Shown here in pieces: positions 19,280 through 27,252 of a stretch of 64,000 nt of DNA. Under the pieces are notes generated by a model. It was not told the DNA's origin and did no database searches. It saw only the letters and a program-made list of their open reading frames with translations. This stretch comes from Pedobacter lusitanus. Lineage in GTDB: Bacteria > Bacteroidota > Bacteroidia > Sphingobacteriales > Sphingobacteriaceae. Every line of letters starts with the position of its first letter. Position 1 is the first letter of the stretch. The stretch is taken from contig NZ_CP157278.1 of the NCBI RefSeq assembly GCF_040026395.1, positions 5,952,001 through 6,016,000 on the forward strand, in the 5' to 3' direction. The position numbers and the translations under genes were made by a program.

Positions 19280-20941
19280 ATGCGATCAAAAAACTACTTA
19301 AAAATTTGCATTTTAGGCTTATTGGTATCGGCCTATTCTTGTAAGCGGGACAACTTCACAAAGTCATCAGGTGGAGGATCAAATCAGACAAATTCGGCTA
19401 ACCAGACCGTAGTCAACGGCAGGCTTTATTTTACGGATAAGGAATCCTTTCAAACCTTGTTTGATGAATTAAAAGAGGCCGAAGATGATAAAGTTGCTTC
19501 ATTTGTTGATGAAAAAGGTATTACTTCACTGCGTCCGGTAGTAACCGAAGAAAATGAAAAAATTATTTATGAAAAAACTCAGGAGAGATTAAAGGCATTA
19601 AAAGCGAACCCAAGGTTTATGGCTACTAAAGAAGGCCCCAGAAGAGTAGAAAACATTGAAGGAATGATTAATGACATAGATCAGTTGGATATGATCATTG
19701 GAGATGATAATTTTTCTGCTCTGTTAAACAGTAATGGTGAAATTCAGATAGGCAGTGATATTTATAAGTATACCGATGTTGGTCTGTTTATTGTCAATGA
19801 AAAAAAATATGAAGCATTGGTAAAATACCTGGAAAAGTCAAATATATCAGACAATTTGCTTTATTCTACTGATCCGGCAGTACAAAAGGACTATATCTCT
19901 TCTCGTCCTGCTCTTAATTTAACTCTTATGGTACCTGGAGACGACATCTCTTATTATCCGGGAGCGGGATATGGAGGAGGATCTTCAGGAGGAGGAGGTT
20001 CATCAGGAAATACTCCGCCGGTAGTGGATCCTAATGTTCAGATGGCTAACTTTATTAACTCTTTATCAAATTGCTCTACCTATACCACGTTTCTCCAAAG
20101 TTTATTTGGAGATTCTGATATGTGTGTAGATAAATATGAAGGCAGACGCAGAGTTAAAACTAAAGCATATAATTATAATTATTATCTGGCTTATAATCTT
20201 GGGGTAAAAGTGAAGCATCAGTATAGAGGCTGGACTGGATTCTGGAGAAAAGAGAATGCTGATGAAATCAGGTTAGGGGTGATAAGCGGTACCTTTTATT
20301 ATGATTATTCTTCTTATTTTAATCCTGCACCTACACAAAACAGAATTACAACAATTTATAGCAATAACAACAGATATCTTTTTGATGCGAATACTTACTG
20401 GGCACAAACAGGTTATCCTGGTGTTTATTCAATGACTGGTTTTAGCACACAAGGCTATCCACGTATTTTTAAGGACGACTACTATATTGAAGATATTCTT
20501 CCTTACAATTTTATGGGCTATAATCCTATCATAAACGAAGGATTATATGCTGCACTTCAAGCCGGAAACAAACAGTTGTCACATGAAAAGCTTAATCAGT
20601 TATTTTGGAATGAAGCAGTTAAAAGATTAGGAAATCTTTGGCAATCAATTGGTAATTCCAAACCTGATAACAAAATTACTTATTCTTATAATGCGGTTCC
20701 ACTGGGTAAACTGATGGTGGCAAAAACGTTCTATGACCATAGATATAATACGGATGATGTAGGTAAAACCTTTGACTGGGGATTCCAGATTGGATTTACT
20801 ATTAATTCCAGCGGACAGATTAGCCCAAGCGCTTCTCCGAGCTCTTTGAAAAAACCACAGGAATTCAAAACGCTGATGTACGGTATTGCCAAGAAAAATG
20901 GTGGCTGGCATGGCAGTAAAATTAATACAGCAAACTTTTAG
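19280..20941 (+). CDS. Large lipoprotein of unknown function
   Basis: I start the gene at the ATG at 19280 because it gives a lipoprotein signal (MRSKNYLKICILGLLVSAYS then Cys); an in-frame GTG 36 bases upstream would bury it. The mature protein (about 553 residues in total) has a Ser/Gly/Asn linker, a charged region (about residues 55-115), and a second glycine/serine linker (near residues 235-255) that separates two parts. The C-terminal part (about residues 270-553) is rich in Tyr, Asn and Trp. The linker layout suggests a surface-exposed two-domain lipoprotein. I do not recognise either domain. It is a single-gene unit followed by a strong terminator. Confidence 0.85.
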   Translation: MRSKNYLKICILGLLVSAYSCKRDNFTKSSGGGSNQTNSANQTVVNGRLYFTDKESFQTLFDELKEAEDDKVASFVDEKGITSLRPVVTEENEKIIYEKTQERLKALKANPRFMATKEGPRRVENIEGMINDIDQLDMIIGDDNFSALLNSNGEIQIGSDIYKYTDVGLFIVNEKKYEALVKYLEKSNISDNLLYSTDPAVQKDYISSRPALNLTLMVPGDDISYYPGAGYGGGSSGGGGSSGNTPPVVDPNVQMANFINSLSNCSTYTTFLQSLFGDSDMCVDKYEGRRRVKTKAYNYNYYLAYNLGVKVKHQYRGWTGFWRKENADEIRLGVISGTFYYDYSSYFNPAPTQNRITTIYSNNNRYLFDANTYWAQTGYPGVYSMTGFSTQGYPRIFKDDYYIEDILPYNFMGYNPIINEGLYAALQAGNKQLSHEKLNQLFWNEAVKRLGNLWQSIGNSKPDNKITYSYNAVPLGKLMVAKTFYDHRYNTDDVGKTFDWGFQIGFTINSSGQISPSASPSSLKKPQEFKTLMYGIAKKNGGWHGSKINTANF

Positions 20942-20958
20942 CGAATATCTTTTATGCT

Positions 20959-21000
20959 GACAAAAAAAAGCCTTACAGAAATGTAGGGCTTTTTTTTGTC
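20959..21000 (+). terminator. Rho-independent terminator
   Basis: GACAAAAAAAAGCCTTACA pairs with TGTAGGGCTTTTTTTTGTC around GAAA, with one G-T pair. The A and T runs on the two sides would let it act in both directions. It starts 18 bp after the stop at 20941. Confidence 0.9.
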
Positions 21001-21081
21001 GCAAATTGCTCCTAATAATGGCGTCACTACCCCTTAGAGATTTTAAATGCAGGCCTTAACTTTAAGAAAAAGAAATAAGCT

Positions 21082-21522
21082 ATGAAAAAAGTAGAATACA
21101 GCATTATAATTAATGCCACACCAGAGAAAGTCTGGGACGTAATTACCGGAAAAGGCAGCTATGAATTATGGACTGCACCTTTTGCTGAAGGTTCGACAGC
21201 TCAAACTGATTGGAAGAAAGGAAGCAAGGCCATTTTTTCGGATGGTAAAGGAAATGGAATGGTTTCAGAAATTGCAGAAAGTATTCCGGGTAAGTTTTTA
21301 TCTATTCATCATCTTGGAGAGGTGAAAGATGGGGTAGAAGATACAACCACCTATGAGGGGGAGCAATGGGGTGATGCTTTAGAAAATTATACCCTTAAAG
21401 TGGTTAATAGTAATCAGACTTTGTGGCTGGTGGAAATGGATATGAATGAAGATTATTTAGAGTATATGAACAGTACCTGGCCTCTGGCCTTACAAAAGGC
21501 AAAAGAACTGGCTGAGAAATAA
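21082..21522 (+). CDS. SRPBCC-family (AHSA1-like) ligand-binding protein
   Basis: This 146-residue cytoplasmic protein starts KKVEYSIIINATPEKVWDVIT, the typical first strand and helix of the START/Bet v1-like fold, and ends with a long helix (STWPLALQKAKELAEK) as in AHSA1/CalC-type proteins. The family binds hydrophobic ligands or acts in stress and co-chaperone roles; the substrate cannot be told from sequence. It is a single-gene unit, convergent with the marR-like gene, with a shared stem-loop between them. Confidence 0.85.
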   Translation: MKKVEYSIIINATPEKVWDVITGKGSYELWTAPFAEGSTAQTDWKKGSKAIFSDGKGNGMVSEIAESIPGKFLSIHHLGEVKDGVEDTTTYEGEQWGDALENYTLKVVNSNQTLWLVEMDMNEDYLEYMNSTWPLALQKAKELAEK

Positions 21523-21548
21523 AAAACCAGGTTATTTTATAATAGCAT

Positions 21549-21590
21549 ATAAACTACATTTGATTCTGCTTAGATTCAGATGTAGTTTAT
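21549..21590. terminator. Bidirectional stem-loop between convergent genes
   Basis: ATAAACTACAT at 21549-21559 pairs with ATGTAGTTTAT at 21580-21590, and the stem continues inward through TGA and TCT with one mismatch. No long T run. It overlaps the last codon of the MarR gene and would terminate both units. Confidence 0.65.
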
Positions 21591-22030
21591 TGTAATTTTT
21601 CCTGAGCTTCATGCCACGCCGAAATTTTGATGAATGTATCTATGAACTGCTCGTATTTTTTTGCGCCTATTAATTTGACGTATTCTCCGGTTATTTTATT
21701 GGCCATTTCAGAAATAGCTTCATACAATGTCTTTCCTTCTCCGGTTAAAAAAATCATGATTGATCTTGCGTCAGTTTCACTTTTTCTGGAATAGACCAGC
21801 CCGAGTCTTTCCAATTCCTTTACTGTTTTACTGACAGCCTGTTTGGTTACCATGATCTTTTGCACAAGCTCATGGTTAGAAATACCGGTATGACCAATAC
21901 TCATAAAATAAGGCATATAGGTCATATTATATCCACTGGGCATTAAAGAGATAACTCCTTTATCAGTATACCTTTTTAAAATATAAAGGTGTTTGAAAAT
22001 TAATTTTTCAGGATCTTGCGCATATTCCAT
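21587..22030 (-). CDS. MarR-family transcriptional regulator
   Basis: The protein (147 residues from the ATG at 22030; a longer frame needs a TTG at 22069) has a winged helix-turn-helix core: GISNHELVQKIMVTKQAVSK for the recognition region, then the wing with DARSIMIFLTGEGK, flanked by dimerisation helices. MarR proteins are usually repressors released by small ligands. It is divergent from the efflux operon that starts at 22180, and a near-perfect inverted repeat lies between them, overlapping the likely efflux promoter. I infer that it represses the efflux operon and probably itself. Confidence 0.9.
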   Translation of the reverse strand: MEYAQDPEKLIFKHLYILKRYTDKGVISLMPSGYNMTYMPYFMSIGHTGISNHELVQKIMVTKQAVSKTVKELERLGLVYSRKSETDARSIMIFLTGEGKTLYEAISEMANKITGEYVKLIGAKKYEQFIDTFIKISAWHEAQEKLQ

Positions 22031-22119
22031 AGTTGCAAATTTAATATAAATATTACTTATTTGGCTCAAACGAGTAATGTCATTTAAATCTAAAATTAAC
22101 TATTTTGTCAATAAAATAA

Positions 22120-22156
22120 GTAAACTAAGTTGACGAATATAGTCAACTTGGTTTAC
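22120..22156. promoter_or_regulatory. Probable MarR operator (15-bp inverted repeat)
   Basis: GTAAACTAAGTTGAC (22120-22134) and GTCAACTTGGTTTAC (22142-22156) are inverted copies with one mismatch and a 7-bp spacer. It lies in the divergent gap between the marR-like gene and the efflux genes, where a MarR dimer would be expected to bind. Confidence 0.75.
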
Positions 22157-22161
22157 ATTTG
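22130..22161 (+). promoter_or_regulatory. Probable Bacteroidota promoter of the efflux operon
   Basis: A -7 box TACATTTG (22154-22161) fits TAnnTTTG, and a TTG at 22130-22132 stands 21 bp upstream, within the range of the -33 element. Both boxes fall inside or at the edge of the inverted repeat at 22120-22156, so repressor binding would block RNA polymerase. The ATG follows 18 bp after the -7 box. Confidence 0.6.
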
Positions 22162-22179
22162 TTCCGTTAAATTTATATT

Positions 22180-23229
22180 ATGGAACCAGAAGAACAAACC
22201 CCATCCTCCTCAAAAAAAGTTGTCAGATTATCGATTATTGGTGTTATAGCCATTTTTGTCGTGTATTTCGCTTTTACCAAAATTACACATGCGCTAACTC
22301 ATGAGAGTACTGATAATGCGCAGCTTGAATCAAATGCTGTTCCTGTACTGAGCAGAGTTTCCGGTTATATCGATGATTTTAAACTATTAGATTATCAGCA
22401 GGTACAAAAAGGAGATACCCTAGTAGTAATTGATGACAGTGAGTATGTACTCGCCGTAAAACAGGCTGAAGCTGATCTTTTAGCCGCAAAAGCTGAGCTG
22501 AGTAGTGCTGAAGCTCAAATTCCTACAATCGGCTCTGATCAGGATGTTGCTGCAGCAGGGATTAGTGTAGAAGAAGTGACACTTAAACAGGCAAAGCGTG
22601 ATGTAGCCCGTGATGAATCCTTATTTAAAGAAGGATCAATTACGCAAAGACAGTACGAAAGAAGTCAGTCGGCCTATCAGACTGCTGTTCAGATGCTGGC
22701 TTCAAGTAAAAGTAAACTCAGACAGGCAGGTACACAGACTGGAAATGCAAATGCGCAGATCCAGCGGGCAAAGGCAAATATTGCTGCGCGTGAGATTGCA
22801 CTTGCCAAAGCAAAGCTGAATTTAAGTTATACAAAGATTATAGCTCCAGCCAGTGGTAAACTGGGTAAAACCAATCTTAAAAGCGGGCAGTATGTACAGG
22901 GCGGGCAGCAATTGTTCAGCCTGGTGAGTAATGATAATTACTGGATAGTTGCCAATTTCAAAGAAACCCAGATTGAGCATATGAAAGTAGGACAGCAGGC
23001 AGATATCGTTATAGACGGGTACCCGGATCATAAAATTACAGGTACGGTATCGGGTTTCAGTGATGCTACAGGAGCGAAATTTTCTTTGCTTCCACCAGAT
23101 AATTCTACCGGAAACTTTGTTAAGGTTACCCAGCGTGTTCCGGTTACTATTCAGATCAATAAAGCGGAAACAGTTAAAGGCATGCTGAAAGCTGGTTTGA
23201 GCGCTGATATTGATGTAAAGGTAAAATAG
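22180..23229 (+). CDS. HlyD/EmrA-type membrane fusion protein of a drug efflux system
   Basis: The 349-residue protein has one N-terminal membrane span (about residues 15-34), then ESTDNAQLESNAVPVLSRVSGYI, the usual start of the EmrA barrel-sandwich domain. A long Ala/Lys/Gln-rich coiled coil (about residues 90-205) follows, then the return strand APASGKLGKTNLKSGQYV, and a C-terminal beta-barrel domain. It should bridge the inner-membrane transporter and an outer-membrane channel. The transporter starts 33 bp downstream and the channel gene follows, so this is the first gene of a complete EmrAB-TolC-like operon. Confidence 0.93.
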   Translation: MEPEEQTPSSSKKVVRLSIIGVIAIFVVYFAFTKITHALTHESTDNAQLESNAVPVLSRVSGYIDDFKLLDYQQVQKGDTLVVIDDSEYVLAVKQAEADLLAAKAELSSAEAQIPTIGSDQDVAAAGISVEEVTLKQAKRDVARDESLFKEGSITQRQYERSQSAYQTAVQMLASSKSKLRQAGTQTGNANAQIQRAKANIAAREIALAKAKLNLSYTKIIAPASGKLGKTNLKSGQYVQGGQQLFSLVSNDNYWIVANFKETQIEHMKVGQQADIVIDGYPDHKITGTVSGFSDATGAKFSLLPPDNSTGNFVKVTQRVPVTIQINKAETVKGMLKAGLSADIDVKVK

Positions 23230-23262
23230 GTATGGATATTTTCAATTTTACCAGATTTTAAG

Positions 23263-24843
23263 ATGGAAGGCGAAAGAAATAAATTCATAAAAATAATCAT
23301 TGTAATCACCTGTATCACCGCTGCAATAATGGAGCTGATTGATACTTCGATTGTCAATGTGGCGCTGAATAATATCAGCGGAACCCTGGGAGCAACGCTT
23401 GAGGATGCTTCCTGGGTAGTGACTGCTTATGCGATTGCAAACGTGATCATTATTCCCTTAACAGGCTTTCTGAGTCGTTATTTTGGCAGAAAGAACTATT
23501 ATCTGGCCTCAATTATCCTGTTTACTCTGGCTTCTTACATGTGTGGCAATTCATCTTCTTTATGGATGCTGGTATTCTGGAGGTTTGTACAGGGAATAGG
23601 TGGTGGTGCATTGCTTTCTGTTTCGCAGGGAATCCTGTTTGACCAGTTTAAACCTGAAGAGAAAGGTATTGCCGGTGGTATATTCGGAATGGGGATTGTT
23701 ATCGGGCCAACAATTGGTCCCACACTTGGCGGTTATATTGTAGATAATTATCACTGGGCATTGATATTTGATATCAATATTCCTATCGGGATAGCTGCTG
23801 CTTTACTGACCTGGAAATTTGTAGATAAGAAAGCTGATGAATATAATATTGATAAGAAATCAATTTCAATTGATTATATCGGTATTCTATCATTAACAAT
23901 TGGGGTTGGTGCCCTTCAGTACATTCTGGAAAAAGGGCAGTCTGACGATTGGTTTGAGAATGAAGCTATTCGTTATCTGACTGCTGCTGCTGTATTAGGT
24001 CTGGGGCTGTTTATCTGGTGGGAACTGACTACTAAAAACCCGGCAATCAACCTGAAGGTCATGAAAAGCAGGAACCTGATCGGGAGTAATATTCTGACTT
24101 TTGTTTGTGGTTTCGGATTATTCGGCTCGGTTTATCTGTTCCCGGTCATGGTCCAGCGGGTAATGGGGTATACGCCAACCGAATCTGGTTTGTCTATGAT
24201 TCCGGGGGCATTGGTAGCCATATTTGCAATGCCATTTATTGGTGCAGGTCTGGGCAAAGGCATAAAACCAATATACTTTGTGACTCTGGGTTTTATACTG
24301 TTCATTTTACATGGATATACATCTTCGCAGGCTGCTCCGGATGCTGATAAATGGTGGTTTATTATTACCCAGGTTTGTCGTGGGGTAGGCACGGGTTGTT
24401 TAACCGTACCCTTGTTAAGTCAGGCAGTTGTAGGATTAAAACCTGAGGATATGCCCTATGGTATCTCACTCAACAATATGTTCCGGCAGCTTGGAGGAGC
24501 ATTTGGTATTGCAATCATGAATACTTATGCTACCAACCGTTATGCAACACACCGGACAGATCTGGTCTCCAACCTACAGGGAAATAATCCGCTTTTAACC
24601 GAAAGACTGAATGGTTTGTCACAGGGAATGATTGCTAAAGGGGTTAATCCATCATTAGCTAAACAAGCCGCTTATGGAGCACTGGATCATAGTTTATCCA
24701 ATCAGGCACAGATGCAGGCGTATTTAGACGGTTTTCTGCTGATCGCTATTTTCTTTGTCTGCACGATTCCATTTATGCTACTGCTAAAAAATGAAACGAT
24801 GGATGCCGAAACAAGAGCAAAAGTCGCTGCTGCAGCACATTAA
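23263..24843 (+). CDS. MFS drug:H+ antiporter, DHA2 (EmrB/QacA) family
   Basis: The 526-residue protein has the 14-span layout of DHA2 transporters. Visible motifs are MELIDTSIVNVALNNISGTL in the first span (motif D1) and GRKNYYLAS in the first loop (motif A). Motif C is in the fifth span (GIVIGPTIGPTLGG). The protein would export hydrophobic drugs or antimicrobials in exchange for protons, passing them to the fusion protein encoded 33 bp upstream. Cargo unknown. Confidence 0.94.
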   Translation: MEGERNKFIKIIIVITCITAAIMELIDTSIVNVALNNISGTLGATLEDASWVVTAYAIANVIIIPLTGFLSRYFGRKNYYLASIILFTLASYMCGNSSSLWMLVFWRFVQGIGGGALLSVSQGILFDQFKPEEKGIAGGIFGMGIVIGPTIGPTLGGYIVDNYHWALIFDINIPIGIAAALLTWKFVDKKADEYNIDKKSISIDYIGILSLTIGVGALQYILEKGQSDDWFENEAIRYLTAAAVLGLGLFIWWELTTKNPAINLKVMKSRNLIGSNILTFVCGFGLFGSVYLFPVMVQRVMGYTPTESGLSMIPGALVAIFAMPFIGAGLGKGIKPIYFVTLGFILFILHGYTSSQAAPDADKWWFIITQVCRGVGTGCLTVPLLSQAVVGLKPEDMPYGISLNNMFRQLGGAFGIAIMNTYATNRYATHRTDLVSNLQGNNPLLTERLNGLSQGMIAKGVNPSLAKQAAYGALDHSLSNQAQMQAYLDGFLLIAIFFVCTIPFMLLLKNETMDAETRAKVAAAAH

Positions 24844-24878
24844 TAGGCATGCCGCAAATTGTTATTAATCAAAAAAAC

Positions 24879-26174
24879 ATGAAAAAGTTATTCCTTATTA
24901 TATCGCTGATTTCTCTGTCTTTTGCTTTGCATGCGCAGGAGAATGAAGCAGATCTCAAAACACTGATTAATCAGTCATTTGTCTATTTTCCTCAGTTTAA
25001 AGAATTAGGACAGGCCGTGGATGTTGAGCAACAACGTATCGCACTGGCCAAAGCTGCGGGCCTGCCTTCTATACAGGCAGGCGGAAGTTACAGATATATA
25101 AATCCTGTTTCTGAAATCAGTATTCCGGCAGGTAACAGCATGCTGGAATTTCAGATCATGCCTAAAAGTAATTATAGTGCATCGCTTGATCTGAACTATA
25201 CCCTGTGGGATTTTGGTGTGGTTAAGGCGGGGGTAGATCGCGCTAAAGCAGGTTTGCAATACGCAAAAGAAAACCTGGAATTTAACCGGAACCAGATGGC
25301 GTTTCAGGTTAGCAGTATTTACTATCAGATTGCTTATCTGAAGGAAGCTATTGCTATACAGGATAGTGTAGTGAACTTTCTGGAAGTCAATAAAAAAGAT
25401 ACAGAGATAAAGTTCAGAAACGGCGACGCCTTAAAATATGATGTACTTTCTATTCAATCCAGCATTGATCAGGAAGGAAATCGTAAGATAGATTTACAAA
25501 ATGACCTGAACAAGCAATATGCCTTAATGGAATATGCAACAGGAGCAAGGATTAAAGCCAGCTCTTCAAATTTTGTTTTCCCGGCACAGAATAAATATGA
25601 TCTGAATGAAGCATTGGCTGAGGCCCAAAATAATAATCCGGAGTTCAGACTGATTAAGGCCCGGATTGAGCAGGCTGAAGCGGAACTTAAAGTAAGCCAG
25701 ACCAATGGTAAACCCTCCCTGGTTATGAGTGGTGGAACCGGTTACAAAAATGGTTTTACACCTGATATTAATAAATTCAGATATAATTATTCTGCTGGTG
25801 TGACACTGAATATTCCAATTTATCAGGGTGGAAGGGCCAGAAAACAGGTGAGGTTATCCCAAAGTCAGCTTTTACAGTCTAAGTTTTCTGAAGAAAGCCT
25901 GAGTAATAGTTACCGCAAAGATATTCAGCAGGCTATGGTTGACATTACCAGTAATACCTCCAGTCTGGTGAATTCCGGAAGACAGGTGACAGAGGCTAAG
26001 GAGGCTCAAAAGCTTGCGCATAGCCGTTATAGAAATGGAATAGGAACTAATCTGGAACTGACTAATGCAAGTACTAATGTTCAAAAAGCAGAATTAACCA
26101 ATTTACGGTACAAATATCAGTTATGTGTTGCACAGCTGACCATCGCAAAACTAACTGGTTTAAAATACTGGTAA
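24879..26174 (+). CDS. TolC-family outer-membrane efflux channel
   Basis: The ATG at 24879 gives a clean signal peptide (MKKLFLIISLISLSFALHAQ); an in-frame ATG 30 bases earlier would displace it. The product (about 431 residues) shows the internal duplication of the outer-membrane efflux protein fold. Each half has long amphipathic helices with Ala/Gln-rich heptads and a strand pair, for instance YSASLDLNYTLWDFG and YSAGVTLNIPIYQGG. It is the outer-membrane part of the tripartite pump and starts 35 bp after the MFS stop. Confidence 0.93.
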   Translation: MKKLFLIISLISLSFALHAQENEADLKTLINQSFVYFPQFKELGQAVDVEQQRIALAKAAGLPSIQAGGSYRYINPVSEISIPAGNSMLEFQIMPKSNYSASLDLNYTLWDFGVVKAGVDRAKAGLQYAKENLEFNRNQMAFQVSSIYYQIAYLKEAIAIQDSVVNFLEVNKKDTEIKFRNGDALKYDVLSIQSSIDQEGNRKIDLQNDLNKQYALMEYATGARIKASSSNFVFPAQNKYDLNEALAEAQNNNPEFRLIKARIEQAEAELKVSQTNGKPSLVMSGGTGYKNGFTPDINKFRYNYSAGVTLNIPIYQGGRARKQVRLSQSQLLQSKFSEESLSNSYRKDIQQAMVDITSNTSSLVNSGRQVTEAKEAQKLAHSRYRNGIGTNLELTNASTNVQKAELTNLRYKYQLCVAQLTIAKLTGLKYW

Positions 26175-26218
26175 ATAACAACCTGATTAACCAGCACAGA
26201 AATTTAATCTAATGTCTT

Positions 26219-26467
26219 ATGAAAAAAAACAAGTCTCAGTTTGTATTAGTCCTTTCAACAGCAATAAAAGCTCCATTTGATTTGGACAGCATTAAAAATG
26301 CGATTACTAATTTCAGCAGTGTGATTGAATGGAGTCAGGATCTGGATGATATTGATAAGATTCTTCGCGTCGTATGCCGTGAAGATATCAGTGAAAAACT
26401 TGTTCTGGATCTGGAAAGGGCAGAAGTGAGTGCCGCTGTGCTGGGGGTTTTTGAAAGAAAAACTTGA
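26219..26467 (+). CDS. Small protein of unknown function at the end of the efflux operon
   Basis: The 82-residue product has no signal peptide. By eye its pattern is strand-helix-strand-strand-helix-strand, starting SQFVLVLSTAIKAPFDLDSI and ending AEVSAAVLGVF, like a ferredoxin-like or heavy-metal-associated fold. There is no CxxC metal site and the only Cys is in VVCRED. It begins 44 bp after the channel gene and precedes a strong stem-loop, so it is probably the last gene of the efflux operon. The fold guess is inference; the function is not known. Confidence 0.7.
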   Translation: MKKNKSQFVLVLSTAIKAPFDLDSIKNAITNFSSVIEWSQDLDDIDKILRVVCREDISEKLVLDLERAEVSAAVLGVFERKT

Positions 26468-26510
26468 CTATAAATCATGAGTTTATTCCTGCAATGGATG
26501 CTGGTGTTTT

Positions 26511-26559
26511 TGAGCTGAATAAATAAGCTATTCAATTGATGGTTTATTTATTCAGCTCA
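26511..26559 (+). terminator. Long stem-loop after the efflux operon
   Basis: TGAGCTGAATAAATAAGC (26511-26528) pairs over about 18 bp with the arm ending at 26559, with one G-T pair and a 13-base loop. No T run follows. It is the likely 3' end of the efflux operon. Confidence 0.65.
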
Positions 26560-26609
26560 TTGCTTAAATTGATTCTGGGCTTTGGCTATTTATCCGAAGC
26601 TAAATAGAT

Positions 26610-26969
26610 ATGTTAAATGCAATAAATAGACCGGCAGGTCTTGTTCCTGAATTATCTGTAACAGATATTAAAGCAAGTTTGTCTTTCTGGTGTGATCTGA
26701 TCGGCTTTTCTATACTTTATGACCGTCCTGAACAAGGATTTGCTTATCTTGGTTTGAACGGTACACAAATTATGCTGGAGCAACGCGATATAACAGACAG
26801 AACCTGGGAAACGGGCTCATTTGAACTGCCTCCTGGGATAACTAAAATCAAAGCAAATGAAGGTAAAAGTTATAGGTATTCCTGTGCTGAATCAGGAAAA
26901 AGCGTTGAGATTTTATACAGAGAAATTAGGTTTTGTAAAAAAAACGGATGTGCCGGTCAGCGAAAATAA
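26610..26969 (+). pseudogene. Truncated VOC-family (bleomycin resistance-like) gene
   Basis: Residues 1-77 (LVPELSVTDIKASLSFWCDL, then GFSILYDRPEQGFAYLGLNG and GSFELPPG) match the first half of a bleomycin-resistance-type VOC protein. The usual second beta-alpha-beta-beta-beta unit is missing. After about position 26845 the frame runs out of phase through the start of the next VOC gene and ends at 26969. This fits a deletion that joined the 5' half of one VOC gene to the start of another. The two reading frames overlap by 113 bp. The fragment is unlikely to form a working metal site. Confidence 0.75.
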
Positions 26970-27252
26970 CAGGTGGTTAACTGTGGTGGCTAAAGAGGAT
27001 CAAGACGGGACTGAAGTTTTGTTAGAGCCATCACCAGATCATTTTGAACCTGCCAGAACCTATCAGAAAGCTCTTTTTGAAGCTGGAATTCCTTATACCC
27101 AGTTCAATGTCGATAATGTTGATCAGGAGTACGAAAGACTGATCAAACTCGGAGTGGAATTCAGACTAAAACCAACAGAAATGGGAATGGTGAAAATTGC
27201 TGTTCTCAATGATACCTGTGGAAATAATATTCAACTTATAGAGCTATTATAA
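26857..27252 (+). CDS. VOC-family (glyoxalase-like) protein
   Basis: This 131-residue protein is a complete VOC domain: IPVLNQEKALRFYTEKLGF opens the first half, and VDQEYERLIKLGVEF and NDTCGNNIQLIEL close the second. VOC proteins include glyoxalases, dioxygenases and antibiotic-binding proteins; the substrate cannot be predicted. It starts inside the truncated VOC frame just upstream. Its stop overlaps the stop of the convergent antiporter gene by 6 bp. Confidence 0.85.
   Translation: MKVKVIGIPVLNQEKALRFYTEKLGFVKKTDVPVSENNRWLTVVAKEDQDGTEVLLEPSPDHFEPARTYQKALFEAGIPYTQFNVDNVDQEYERLIKLGVEFRLKPTEMGMVKIAVLNDTCGNNIQLIELL

Noticed and set aside
22031..22069. TTG start that would extend the MarR protein by 13 residues.
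   Set aside because: The ATG at 22030 gives a normal MarR length and leaves room for the divergent promoter.
23535..23754. Minus-strand frames opposite the MFS gene.
   Set aside because: They have repeated Pro/Ile composition and follow the codon pattern of the real gene on the other strand.
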